A DNA stretch of 64,000 nt from Bolinopsis microptera (Eukaryota; Ctenophora; Tentaculata; Lobata; Bolinopsidae): the NCBI RefSeq assembly GCF_026151205.1, contig NC_087077.1, positions 6,844,483 through 6,908,482 on the forward strand, written 5' to 3'. Position numbers and translations under genes: made by a program. Below are positions 39,941 to 51,191 of the stretch, piece after piece. The notes beneath the pieces are model-generated. The model did no database searches. It saw only the letters and a list, made by a program, of their open reading frames with translations, and had not been told where the DNA came from. Position 1 is the first letter of the stretch. Every line of letters starts with the position of its first letter.

Positions 39941-40030
39941 AGGTAGCCTAGTGGTTAGAACATCCGTCTTCTGCACAAAAGGTTCAGGGTTCAAAGTCGA
40001 GTCTAGGGAGTAGCTAAGGCTCCATACCAT
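39941..40030 (+). repeat. tRNA-like SINE fragment in left arm
   Basis: The stretch tagcctagtggttagaaca resembles a polymerase III A box, and ggttcagggttcaaagtc resembles a B box about 40 bp later. It does not fold as an intact tRNA. The mirrored copy is at 44641-44726 on the minus strand. Confidence 0.5.
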
Positions 40031-40233
40031 TCACTATTATTAACTATTAAATTTGCTTGTTATAAATTTGATAAATTTCGAGAGACAAATAAAGCTACCG
40101 TTTAATTGATAATTTGTTGTTGTCAACATTATAATCATAAATTGAAATCATCAAGAGTAAGATTGGGTACATAAATCATTGTATAACAGTTGCATGTTAA
40201 TGGTGTTCTAGTACAGGTATTTAGTTCCACCAA

Positions 40234-40923
40234 CTACTTATTCAGATAAAGTTTGAGAATCTTATCGACAATAGTTGTGTTTTCGTTCATCAGTTTGTTT
40301 ACATCAGATAGACTTGTAGTGGTGATAACTGCATCCAATAGAGATCGTTCTTCCAAACTTAAAATATCTGTTAGGTCTTTTCCGCTGTCAATTAAACGCT
40401 GCTTCAAGACAACAAACAATTCGGTTTTCATCATGTATGAGAATAAAATGTCAAAACATTTATTTTGCTCTTTACACAATTTACTTTGTAACAGGACGTC
40501 TAGAGATTTAAGTAAACTCGATATCTTTTTACTGTTTGGTTGTTTGATTGGTACTCCTTTCCGCTTGCCTACGTGTTGCCAGTTAGTATCAGATTCTAAC
40601 TCTTTAGCACTATATTCTTTGTTGGACTCATCATCGCTACTTGTTACACCACTAAATTCATCATCACCACTACCTGGTACATCAGAGTTAGAACCACCTT
40701 GCTGAGATTCTTCAGAAACTATTGTATCAGCATCTGAACATACAGAATCAGGACCCTCCATTTTGACATCAGTCACATCTGAGTTAGCTTTTGACAGCGG
40801 CTGTAGAATTGCAGAACTTTCATCTGACTCTCGGTTCTCTCGATGATACCTACTAATGTGTGAGTACAGACTATATTTATTGGCAAAAGACTTGTCACAG
40901 AATGAGCAGGTTACAGAATTCAT
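40234..40923 (-). CDS. C2H2 zinc-finger protein of the palindromic element, left copy
   Basis: Single-exon ORF of 229 residues. A single C2H2 finger at the N-terminus (C-x2-C-x12-H-x4-H, residues 6-27) is followed by a Ser/Asp/Glu-rich disordered region (about 31-115), a basic patch and a predicted helical C-terminal domain (about 130-229). It differs from the right-arm copy at two residues only (Asn114 for Asp, Lys182 for Glu). The intact frame in both arms suggests selection or recent copying. A DNA-binding regulator or end-binding protein is possible. I do not recognise the C-terminal domain. Confidence 0.75.
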   Translation of the reverse strand: MNSVTCSFCDKSFANKYSLYSHISRYHRENRESDESSAILQPLSKANSDVTDVKMEGPDSVCSDADTIVSEESQQGGSNSDVPGSGDDEFSGVTSSDDESNKEYSAKELESDTNWQHVGKRKGVPIKQPNSKKISSLLKSLDVLLQSKLCKEQNKCFDILFSYMMKTELFVVLKQRLIDSGKDLTDILSLEERSLLDAVITTTSLSDVNKLMNENTTIVDKILKLYLNK

Positions 40924-41783
40924 AACTGCAGTACAAACGTTTTATAATGCTATGCAACAACCATTATATAGCAATAATCGCATAAAATCGCAAATAATCG
41001 CAAAATAATCGCATATAATCGCATATAATAGCATATAATAGCATATAATCACATTTAATCACATATATAATCACGTATATTATCTCTTAAAATCACATTT
41101 TATTATTTATACTCGCAAATAATTGCATATAATTGCAAATAATCGCATATAGTAGCAGGGTGAATATGATCCAACTTATGCATTCAACCTATTAAAGATC
41201 TTTTCAAAGATTTATTTTCATGCTGATTGCCAAGCATCATCCTGGAGATGGAAATGTAACTCTTGAGTCTACCAAAGACTGCACCCAAGATGTAGGAATA
41301 CTTCCTAGTGGGGACATTAAAGGACCACACCAGACAGGACAAGGAGATCATGGTAAATTCTACGTCAACTAGTCAGACGGAGATCATCTTCGAGATCTAT
41401 CACTTTCTGGATTATCATTCATAACCAGTAGTCAGCGCACCATTGATTTCTGCTTTCAAATGATAACTGCTAATACTCTTATCGATTTTATTGCACAGAA
41501 ACCAGCATTTGACTGGGACCGGGGCTGGGATAGCTCAAAATTGCTAATCCCGGTCGATTACTGGTGCATGCAACTGACCTTGTTTGGGTATCAGGTGATT
41601 TTTCCTGCAATTTGGTAATTGTGAAACATCACCTTGGATTTCTGTTGTCACAAAACGTACCTTTTTAGACCTTTTCTCAAAGCATATAATAGCATATAAT
41701 AGCATATAATAGCATATAATAGCATATAATCACATGTAATAGCATTCAATCACATATATAATCCATTGGGTGGGCGAAAATTG

Positions 41784-41856
41784 TCCCCTCGACAGTTGAC
41801 CCCCCGACAATTAACCCCCCGACAATTGACACCTCGACAATTGACCACCTGACAAT
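41784..41856 (+). repeat. Short C-rich tandem repeat (cgacaattgacccc)n
   Basis: Five imperfect units of 14-15 bp in the spacer of the palindromic element. Confidence 0.8.
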
Positions 41857-41991
41857 GTAACTCAATACAACATCACCTCATACCATACTCCTCACGGTTC
41901 TCTTGATCTAGGAAGAATGCACCTTTGTTGTGGTGTGCCGCACTCCACATGAATAGATTCCCGGAAAATTCAGATGCTCTCCCCATAGCTA

Positions 41992-42071
41992 GTGGCACAG
42001 ACGGGAATCGAACCCGGGACCCTGTGAATGCGAGGCATTTCACAAGCAGGCAGACTAACGAACTGTGCCAC
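41992..42071 (-). tRNA. tRNA-like sequence, probably a pseudo-tRNA
   Basis: The minus strand begins GTGGCACAG and ends CTGTGCCAC, a 9-bp closing stem, with an A-box-like start and a B-box-like GGTTCGATTCC. The middle contains a hairpin (ATGC-CTC-GCAT) that does not give a standard five-pair anticodon stem. No isotype can be assigned. It lies in the spacer between the arms. Confidence 0.4.
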
Positions 42072-42107
42072 ATAGCAATTTATAACTATAATGTATTATT
42101 TTAAACT

Positions 42108-42200
42108 GACAAGCTCGTAAATGAAATGTCAAGGTTACGTGACAAGTTAATTGACCAATAAGAAGCAAGTACGTCATAAAAGCATCCGTCACGTGATATT
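42108..42200 (+). repeat. Diverged internal copy of the element terminus
   Basis: The order gacaagctcgtaaatgaaatg, tcaaggttacgtgacaa, ttgaccaataagaagc, acgtcat matches 39413-39484 in the left arm with many substitutions. It is a relic of an older related element or terminus in the spacer. Confidence 0.75.
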
Positions 42201-42242
42201 CGTAACGATCTTGTTAAACATGTTCATATTTTCATTTTAACA

Positions 42243-42324
42243 GCGGTCCAGCTGGAGCCTCAGGTTAGTGAGTTAACGGCAACTTTCCTATGCAGGACAA
42301 TGCGGGTTCAAATCCCGCCTAGCC
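42243..42324 (+). tRNA. tRNA-like sequence with perfect T arm, probably a pseudo-tRNA
   Basis: The bases GCGGG TTCAAAT CCCGC (42302-42318) form a perfect T stem-loop followed by CTAGCC. The upstream part (gctggagcctcaggttag) resembles an A box. The acceptor and anticodon stems could not be paired convincingly. Confidence 0.35.
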
Positions 42325-42399
42325 TACTTCTCCAGATGGATCGCTCTTTTAAAACATTTGATTTTATTTATTTAAACGTAACAACCATTGGTATTCATT

Positions 42400-42880
42400 T
42401 AATATATAAATGCGATTATAAGATATTATATGTTATTATATGCAATTATATGAATATATGTTGGAGATGTTACTATAACTCTTGAGTCTACCGAATGCGA
42501 TTATATATGCTATTATATGCTATTATAAGCTATCATATGCGATTACATGATATTATATAATGCTATTATATGCGATTATATGATATTATATGCTATTATA
42601 TGCGATTATATGCTGGCGATTGAACTGTAATTCTTGAGTCTACCGAATGCGATTGTATGTTATTATTACATGCAATTATATGCAATTATATGCAATTATA
42701 TGCTATTATATGCTATTATATGCTATTATATGCTATTATATGCTATTATATGCTATTATATGCTATTATATGCTATTATATGCTATTATATGCCATTATA
42801 TGCTATTATATGCTATTATATGCCATTATATGCTATTATATGCCATTATATGCGATTATATGCTATTATATGCTTTGAGA
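42400..42880 (+). repeat. 10-bp microsatellite tgctattata at the arm/spacer junction
   Basis: About twenty near-exact copies at 42669-42875 with sparser copies before. The left arm has the same motif inverted (41684-41730) in far fewer copies. A related tract lies at 43401-43690 and 40975-41160. Confidence 0.9.
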
Positions 42881-43740
42881 AAAGGTCTAAAAAGGTACGT
42901 TTTGTGACAACAGAAATCCAAGGTGATGTTTCACAATTACCAAATTGCAGGAAAAATCACCTGATACCCAAACAAGGTCAGTTGCATGCACCAGTAATCG
43001 ACCGGGATTAGCAATTTTGAGCTATCCCAGCCCCGGTCCCAGTCAAATGCTGGTTTCTGTGCAATAAAATCGATAAGAGTATTAGCAGTTATCATTTGAA
43101 AGCAGAAATCAATGGTGCGCTGACTACTGGTTATGAATGATAATCCAGAAAGTGATAGATCTCGAAGATGATCTCCGTCTGACTAGTTGACGTAGAATTT
43201 ACCATGATCTCCTTGTCCTGTCTGGTGTGGTCCTTTAATGTCCCCACTAGGAAGTATTCCTACATCTTGGGTGCAGTCTTTGGTAGACTCAAGAGTTACA
43301 GTTCCATCTCCAGGATGATGCTTGGCAATCAGCATGAAAATAAATCTTTGAAAAGATCTTTAATAGGTTGAATGCATAAGTTGGATCATATTCACCCTGC
43401 TACTATATGCGATTATTTGCAATTATATGCAATTATTTGCGAGTATAAATAATAAAATGTGATTTTAAGAGATAATATACGTGATTATATATGATTAGAT
43501 GTGATTATATGCTATTATATGCTATTATATGCGATTATATGCGATTATATGCTATTATATGCTATTTTATGCAATTATTTTGCAATTATATGCGATTATT
43601 TGCAATTTTATGCTATTATATGCTATTATATGCTATTATATGCGATTATATGCGATTATTTTGCGATTATTTGCGATTTTATGCGATTATTGCTATATAA
43701 TGGTTGTTGCATAGCATTATAAAACGTTTGTACTGCAGTT

Positions 43741-44430
43741 ATGAATTCTGTAACCTGCTCATTCTGTGACAAGTCTTTTGCCAATAAATATAGTCTGTAC
43801 TCACACATTAGTAGGTATCATCGAGAGAACCGAGAGTCAGATGAAAGTTCTGCAATTCTACAGCCGCTGTCAAAAGCTAACTCAGATGTGACTGATGTCA
43901 AAATGGAGGGTCCTGATTCTGTATGTTCAGATGCTGATACAATAGTTTCTGAAGAATCTCAGCAAGGTGGTTCTAACTCTGATGTACCAGGTAGTGGTGA
44001 TGATGAATTTAGTGGTGTAACAAGTAGCGATGATGAGTCCAACAAAGAATATAGTGCTAAAGAGTTAGAATCTGATACTGACTGGCAACACGTAGGCAAG
44101 CGGAAAGGAGTACCAATCAAACAACCAAACAGTAAAAAGATATCGAGTTTACTTAAATCTCTAGACGTCCTGTTACAAAGTAAATTGTGTAAAGAGCAAA
44201 ATAAATGTTTTGACATTTTATTCTCATACATGATGAAAACCGAATTGTTTGTTGTCTTGAAGCAGCGTTTAATTGACAGCGGAGAAGACCTAACAGATAT
44301 TTTAAGTTTGGAAGAACGATCTCTATTGGATGCAGTTATCACCACTACAAGTCTATCTGATGTAAACAAACTGATGAACGAAAACACAACTATTGTCGAT
44401 AAGATTCTCAAACTTTATCTGAATAAGTAG
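43741..44430 (+). CDS. C2H2 zinc-finger protein of the palindromic element, right copy
   Basis: The mirror-image copy of the left-arm gene, 229 residues with the same finger (residues 6-27), acidic Ser-rich middle and helical C-terminus. The two genes point away from the spacer, toward the element's ends. Both keep the start, finger and stop. The promoter would lie in the AT-rich (tgctattata)-like tract just upstream. Confidence 0.75.
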   Translation: MNSVTCSFCDKSFANKYSLYSHISRYHRENRESDESSAILQPLSKANSDVTDVKMEGPDSVCSDADTIVSEESQQGGSNSDVPGSGDDEFSGVTSSDDESNKEYSAKELESDTDWQHVGKRKGVPIKQPNSKKISSLLKSLDVLLQSKLCKEQNKCFDILFSYMMKTELFVVLKQRLIDSGEDLTDILSLEERSLLDAVITTTSLSDVNKLMNENTTIVDKILKLYLNK

Positions 44431-44640
44431 TTGGTGGAACTAACTACCTGTACTAGAACACCATTAACGTGCAACTGTTATACAATGATTTATGTACCCA
44501 ATCTTACTCTTGATGATTTCAATTTATGATTATAATGTTGACAACAACAAATTATCAATTAAACGGTAGTTTTATTTGTCTCTCGAAATTTATCAAATTT
44601 ATAACAAGCAAATTTAATAGTTAATAATAGTGAATGGTAT

Positions 44641-44726
44641 GGAGCCTTAGCTACTCCCTAGACTCGACTTTGAACCCTGAACCTTTTGTGCAGAAGACGG
44701 ATGTTCTAACCACTAGGCTACCTAAC
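44641..44726 (-). repeat. tRNA-like SINE fragment in right arm
   Basis: Mirror copy of 39941-40030. The A- and B-box-like blocks are preserved. Confidence 0.5.
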
Positions 44727-44944
44727 AGTTGTTATATCTTAAAGGGTGAAAATGTGGTTCAGATACTGTAGCTATTGCTTAAATGTCAGAAAATTGATGA
44801 TAAGACTTGTAATTTCCAGGAGGTCGAGCGATGGTAACCCTACACCACATTTCGTTATGTCACCCTCTGCTTATTTGGAGTGGTGACTGGACCGGGGTAA
44901 ATCGTGAAGAATCATTTGACCAGTAATCAAGTGACAGGAGCCTG

Positions 44945-44947
<3 letters not shown>

Positions 44948-44985
<38 letters not shown>

Positions 44986-46644
44986 TTTTTTATTTTTTTT
45001 TATAAAATGCAACCTACTAAAACCAATGGGGCCCTCCCCGGGGTCATTACTCTCGCATTTGCGAGAGTCGTCCCTAAGGTGTGAAAGTAGGTCAAGATTT
45101 GTTCACACCAAGCCCTAGCATCGCTATTTGCTGACCATCTGCCTTCACTGAAGGTATGTTTTTAGAGAGTGGAGGCCGACCGTCAGCTTGGGATGCAGGG
45201 CCAAGTTGTCAACAACGTCAAGGCCCCCTTCCACATAGGCCATGTTGGTTTTGGCAGATACTGTGGTAATAAGATATGAAGTGAATGAGTGAAATGAAGT
45301 GATTGAAAAGGGTGTAAAAGAGGAAGAGCTTGTAAGGTAGTTTAGGAATGGAAGGAAGCAGGGCATGTACTACAAAAAAACAGTTAGTAGTACTGTAGGA
45401 TAGTAACAATAACCATTGATAATAAATAACAAAGACAGCAATATAAATGGGGTGGACAATTTGCCCTAATCGGCCAAGATCGACACAATAGAACTTTTGT
45501 GGCCTATTTTGTCACCAGTAAGTGAAAGTTTAAGAAGTTTGATATATCCCTGCCAGATCGGCATGTCCCCTGCCTGAAATCTTTTGCTAATGTACCATTT
45601 GGCAACAATATTAAAATAATTTATAATTTGTGAAGTGTGATTACAAACTATAAAATTAATTTTATTGGGGTCTTTGTAATTTCTATCGATTTTCCTTTTT
45701 ATAAAGTCTTCAAGTATTGTGATGAAGCTATTTGTGTGGATACAATGGAGATAGATATGAGGGATTGTTTCTAAGTATGTGTTACACAGGCTACACATGG
45801 GAGTATCTGTAACAATTTTCATTTTGTGTCTCATGTATCTACACGTCGTGATCCTCATTAAAAGCTTGTACTGAAATTGAATCAACTTAAAATTTTTAGA
45901 TACTAAGAAAAATAGGTTGCTAAGAACGACCGCCCAATCTATTGGTTGATTATTTAGGTCAATAACCCATTGACGTAATGGGGACAGCTCGTTTGGGCAG
46001 ATAGAGTCGTACATTTTATCCCGAATTTTACTTCCCTTCACCTGTCCAGTTACAGAATGTAAAAATTTAAGTTTTATATTTGAGTCAACAAACTCAATAT
46101 TCCTTGAGTTAATAGTGGGGCAGTTATATCTCCGTATCCCCATGATAATGTTACAGTACTCAGTTTTGGAAATAGTATTTGGAGACAACTCCCACTTGTT
46201 AATGAACATATCGTAGTTAAGGATTGTACTTTGGTCTATAGAAAGAAAATCTGAGATGTGAAATATTCCCTTATCAATCAGATGATTGTTCCAAAGTTTG
46301 GCCCCGATGTCGGTTATTGCTTGGTTGTACCACACGCAGTGATCAATAGAACCCAAGGCTGCATTTACCGAACTTATCTTCCACTCAGTGTAACAATTAA
46401 GGACGTCTTGAGTAAAATGGCAGTTGGTTTTAGCGAGACCGTTTTCTACGGAGATGGTGATATGGTCAGGAAATTTCAGCTGCATAATCATAATATCTTT
46501 CCAAGTGTGGTGAAAGGAATTATTTAGTAGCTTGGATATGAGGCTGGTTTTAAGACCTATAATAAAATCAGATAAATAAAAAAGTCCCAGGCCTCCATGT
46601 TCCTTATTTCGGGTAATAATCTCACGTTTTACTTTATCCTTATA
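44948..46644 (-). mobile_element. 5'-truncated non-LTR retrotransposon (LINE) with poly-A tail
   Basis: A poly-T tract of about 60 bases (44946-45001) marks the 3' tail of a minus-strand LINE copy. The 14 bases acaggagcctgctt flank it on both sides (44934-44947 and 46645-46658). The left arm holds the uninterrupted target near 39714-39733. The ORF (46491-45466) is the C-terminal part of a reverse-transcriptase protein. The 5' end is missing, as is usual for LINE copies. Confidence 0.9.
45466..46491 (-). pseudogene. LINE ORF2 C-terminus (reverse-transcriptase tail with zinc knuckle)
   Basis: An open frame of 341 codons carries a CSLCNTYLETIPHIYLHC motif (C-x2-C...H-x4-C), the zinc-knuckle seen after the reverse-transcriptase domain in CR1/L1/Jockey-like elements. 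The preceding FQYKLLMRITTCRYMRHKM segment is also typical of that tail. The catalytic FADD region is absent through 5' truncation. Confidence 0.75.
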
Positions 46645-47084
46645 ACAGGAGCCTGCTTGGCAGCCGTTTAATCAGACTTTAGATCCTTTAGACAGGATTA
46701 TTGAATTATTCATCATGACGTTCTGACGGGTAATCAAGTGACTCCTGTCATGTGATCTTGAGGTTCAAATAACATTCATGTCACATGATGCTTAAGCTAA
46801 ACACGTGACCGGTAATCAAATAACAGGAACCTGCTTGGCAACCGTTTAATCAGACTTTAGATCCTTTAGTCGGGATTATTGATTGATTCGTCATGACGTT
46901 CTGGCTCCTCATTGGTCAATCAAATGTCACGTGACCTTGACATTTAATTAACGAGCTTGTCACGTGGTTACATGACATGTGATCTGTCACGTGACCCTTG
47001 TGACGTGCTGTCACGTGACCTGAGGGCGTGCTGTGAGTGGCTGGGGGCTACTTGATGGCGGGCCTTCACACATTCCCATCTACT

Positions 47085-49306
47085 CACACCCTTAAGTTTT
47101 ATGCCGGCTAGATTTTATATCCACCCGTATTCTTGATGTTCACGCGACGAGGTCCCTTAACTGTATCAACAGGTTCAGAAGGAGATTACAAATTATAATA
47201 TTGCGTATTATTTGCAGATTTAAACCCTTCATAGTCTTTCACTTAGAAGATTGTTTGCACTATGGTACCAAAAAACCCAAGTTAAGCCCTAAAGCTCGCC
47301 ATAAAACTACACAGGCTAAGCCATAGGAGTAAAGTTTGAATTTAAACTAGAACTTCATTCCCGCATCCCGATATCTAATTCTAAGCCATAAAGGCAATCG
47401 AAATTCGAAAACATAATTTCGTCACTGCCAGACTTCCAAATTATATTGCATATGTTTCTCGGAAATGATATATAGGCTCATAAAAAGTAATTCTCTCCCT
47501 CGAAGTAATTTGCTGCCGTTTAACTAAGAATTTAGCGGCGACAAGATAATGGTTAAAAAAATGGCTGATTATTCACAGAAGAGCAATTTTAAAAGACATT
47601 TAGAACGAAAGACGCGTCCATTCGTCCAACTCATAGTTTATTTATTCAAACTTTAGTGTAACTAGCAGGAACCCGTATAACCCTAAAATGGTGTCAAGAC
47701 TCAAGAGACTAAAATAATTATTACCTATTTAATTCGCGTTTTTGACACCACTTGGGGGTCCAAATTTTGGGCTCTAAAACTCCTATTCCTTGGCCAATTT
47801 TTTATTTTTTCATGCTGATTTGAAAAGCATAAAAGCATTTGACCCAGTCAAAAAAGTTTCAGTTGTATATCTTTTACGGTTTTTGCGGAAAGTCGCGTTA
47901 AAGTTGATGCCGTGGTGTCAGTAAAATGGCACAGATATATATATATATATATATCGTCTCGCTTTATATATAGTAAGATTGCAGCTTTCCTGACGAGCGT
48001 TTTCAAATTTATGTTCAGCAGAAGTTTATCAATGCAATAGGCAAATGATACCATTGATATTTCACTTTAAATGAACCACAATTTGGCTAATATTTCAAAC
48101 GATAGTTAAAGCTATAAGAGGCCCAGTATGATGTTATAAAGGGGTATTTAGTTTCAAGATAGCTGCAGCGGAGCGGGGCTTCCGAAGTACAACCTCATAG
48201 AATATGTTTTGAAACCACTATTCGACTCCAGGGACTGAATCATAAGTTATACTATTGGCTGGTTATTATCGTCACACGTTAAAAATGAAGTCAATACCCC
48301 TATAAGTATACTTCTATAGTTTCATGCAAAAGATTGCACCACCGTTCGATTTAACTTGGTAACTTTAACATTTTATATTCTCAGAAATAGAAGCGGTTTG
48401 TCTCCCATTAATATTATAAGGACTTATACGGACTCCACCCGTACTACCAAATTATAATGCAGTCAGGGTTTTATCATATAAAAGCTCTTGCTCTTCGAAA
48501 TGAGGCCTATGAGAGCACTTCGAGTTCATGGTTCTTTTGCTCTTTTGCTTGACGTTTACAACCTTCTGATATCCTGACATCTAACCATCCCTCCTACTCA
48601 TGATTCCTAATTCCTTCCTCGTATTACCCTAAATAGAGGTGAATCGTGAGCAAACGTGAGAACGTGACGTAACTTGTCACTATAAAAGCTAAAATAATTC
48701 GGGCAGATATGAGATGTGGCCATTGCGAACATTTGATCCCCTTGGTGCACAAGTAACGTTTCGCATTATATGTTATATTTATAGTACAGGCTTGGGGCCA
48801 TCAGTCACTGTGCCAACGTTTGGGCTTATATTTATAAATTAGTAATTTTTCATGTTTGAGACTTGTAACTTTACAGATGGCATACTGTTATTAATATTAT
48901 ACTCATTCAGAGAATTTGTCGCTAAAAGGGCTTCCCTGCAGTTGAGGGCCACGATATTTTAATATTCAACGCAGTAAATTGTTATACCCGTTCTGGGTAA
49001 CATGCTAGAAACTTCATATGGGTAATAGGTCCATATTGCAATAGGTCATTAGGTGTTGCAAATGATCTGAAAATTTTATTCGATCTTTTCAATTTACCAA
49101 AACGAGTCCTTTATATTATGAGTCCAGGGTGTGAACTGGCTGCACCTGGGTTAAGCACTTTCATCAGCTGTTTTTTTTTAAATTGTGTGATACGACAATC
49201 TTATTGGGGTTATGCCCCAGCCCCCTCCCCCCTTAGTTAGCCCCCTCCCTATCTGTAGTTACTAACAAATCTTCTATTCTAATATTTATTGAAACAATAA
49301 TTTTAG
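47085..49306. other. Gene-free stretch
   Basis: Repeats and AT-rich DNA only. It contains the second copy of the 44-bp dispersed repeat (47716-47759) and a short (TA)n tract near 47935-47954. No supported exon. Confidence 0.5.
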
Positions 49307-50484
49307 ATGACGATGTTCCAAATCAATGCTCTAGTGTTGGTGACCCTGGCTTCCTTCACGTAAGTGTATGTAAAGGAGCTTCTAACAAAATGATCAAATA
49401 AAAAGGTTCCATATTCTTCATTCATTGATCTGAACTTTCTCTAATCCTGACCAATATATAACTTGTCATACGTTGTATGACCCGCCTGTATCGTCAGGAC
49501 GATAAAGGTGAAATTGAAACGACCGTGGGTGTCACAACGTGATACAATATATAACAAAGTTTGCTGAACTAAAAATCATGTACTCCCAGGAGCGCCCAGA
49601 TGTGTACGTTCCCTAAATTGGATGTGGGAGTGTGTGACAAGGGTTTCCTGGCGTACTCCCCTCAGAGGTTCACGACAGAGGAGAGGTTCAACCCTGGTCA
49701 GTTCATGTTGGAGGCTAGTTCCGAAGCAGGAGGGGAGGGCAAGTGGTTCTATGAGTCCAGAGAGAGACTAGGCAAAATTGTCAGCGTGAGTTGAATCCTA
49801 TTTTTAGTTTTATTAGTTATTTACTGCAGAGTGCAGGATAAAGTGTAAATCAGCTCCTTAACATGGGAATACTTATAAAAAGCTTTTATTTCTTAAACAC
49901 GGGGGTAAAGTGACAGTTTCCCGTGGGTCTACATGTCATGACAATTACACTGTGGTTACCGACATGGTGCTCCAAGGTGGAGTTTGATTATCAGGTGATC
50001 TTCAGGTGAAGAGGAAGTTTAAGAGAGCAGGGGAGGAGAGTTACGAAGAGACTGGAGACGAGGAGATCCCTCACAGCTACACTCTGAAGATCAGCAAGAA
50101 CAAACTAATCCCAGGTTGATATTCAGGCAATTATCCCGGCCGGTAGTTATAATGAAATACATAACACGTTACAATGTAGCGTGTTATGTGACGTGTTATG
50201 TGACGTGTTATATAACTAACTAACTACAATGTTAGGTCTTATGTAACTTACATTATAACCTTACTTTGATGTTGTAGTTTACAATGACTGGAGATTGAAT
50301 TTTAGATTGCCTACAAGGTCACTGCCAAAATCTTAATCGTCCTTTCTTTCCATGATCATGATTTGTCTTATTTAACTGAATAATTACTAACTTAATTTAA
50401 TTAGTTAACTGAATAATTACTCCTCCAGGTAAATACATCTACAAGACTGACGTTGGCAAATCCTGTGCATTTTTCGTCTACTAG
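49307..50484 (+). CDS. Small secreted protein of unknown family, 4 exons
   Basis: Exons 49307-49359, 49590-49785, 50006-50114 and 50429-50484 join in phase to 137 residues. The first exon encodes a signal peptide (MTMFQINALVLVTLASFT). The mature part has three cysteines (MCTF, VCDK, SCAF) and basic/acidic stretches, including SYEETGDEE. The end KTDVGKSCAFFVY resembles a beta-rich extracellular domain ending, but I recognise no family. An acceptor-like TTTTAG directly before the ATG suggests a 5'UTR intron. Splice sites are consensus, so the gene is credible although the function is unknown. Confidence 0.75.
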
Positions 50485-51191
50485 ACGACCAGACAGAGAT
50501 GAAGATTACACATTACATTTTCATCACGTGATGTGGAATATATTCAGTATTTGTGTTGTAGAACTGCTATTTTAAATCATTGACAATTTATTTCATGTTT
50601 GAATTTGAAACAATGGCGAGTGCTTGAAATTATTTATTTATCTAAAATTTGTGTGTTTGTTAAATAGCTTACAAGTGTCACCCCTCAATCCTCGTTATTC
50701 ATACTATTGCCTATTTGAATTATTCAAACCATACAAATGAGTTTACTATTCTGTAGGCATACATTTCAAATATCTCAATAACATAATAAATGTATTATTA
50801 AGATAATGTATTATTAAAACACGGTCTTCTCTTTAATCGGGTGTGGTTTAAAGAAGCTGCCAAAACAAACGCGGAAGTTAACATCAGGCCATACAGTTGC
50901 GGGACAGTGCTCATTGCACTGTTATTAATAATTTGGGAGCTCAGAGGATTTAACACATTATGTTTTGTGTAAAAGTCTCCCACATGCTATATCGTACAAA
51001 ATGTGTACACTCAGATGAAGTCACATAGTGATTGCATTTAATTTTGTTCGGGGTCGTTAATTGTTATCTTTATTTTCTTTTCTTATCTGAAAAGTTAGCG
51101 TTTAAAATCTTCTGATTTTCTCCCCAAGATTATAGATTTCCGCTAGTTTTGTCGGCCGGGGTTTGGTTGAAATCTTCAGCTGAACTATGAT

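Larger units (their letters stand above)
39291..47084. mobile_element. Giant palindromic Maverick/Polinton-like element
   Basis: The sequence from 39291 (agtagatgggaatgtgtgaa) is mirrored by the sequence ending at 47084. The flanks carry the same hexamer cacacc at 39285-39290 and 47085-47090. A 6-bp target duplication and AGT-repeat ends are established traits of Maverick/Polinton DNA transposons. The inverted arms run from each end to about 41690 and 42872, roughly 2.4 kb each, with a 1.2-kb spacer. The right arm contains a later LINE (44948-46644); without it and its duplicated target the element is about 6.1 kb. No DNA polymerase B, integrase, ATPase or capsid gene was seen, so it must depend on others. 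Each arm carries one copy of a zinc-finger ORF. Confidence 0.7.

Noticed and set aside
40253-40705. 150-residue frame opposite the left zinc-finger ORF (and its mirror at 43959-44411)
   Set aside because: Shadow of a real ORF on the other strand; no domain.
42659-42880. CRISPR-like array of repeats
   Set aside because: Simple 10-bp microsatellite without unique spacers, in a eukaryotic genome.
42634-43011. Long overlapping frames with repeated YMLLYAIIC-like units
   Set aside because: They are produced by the 10-bp tgctattata microsatellite, which is open in all three frames; not genes.
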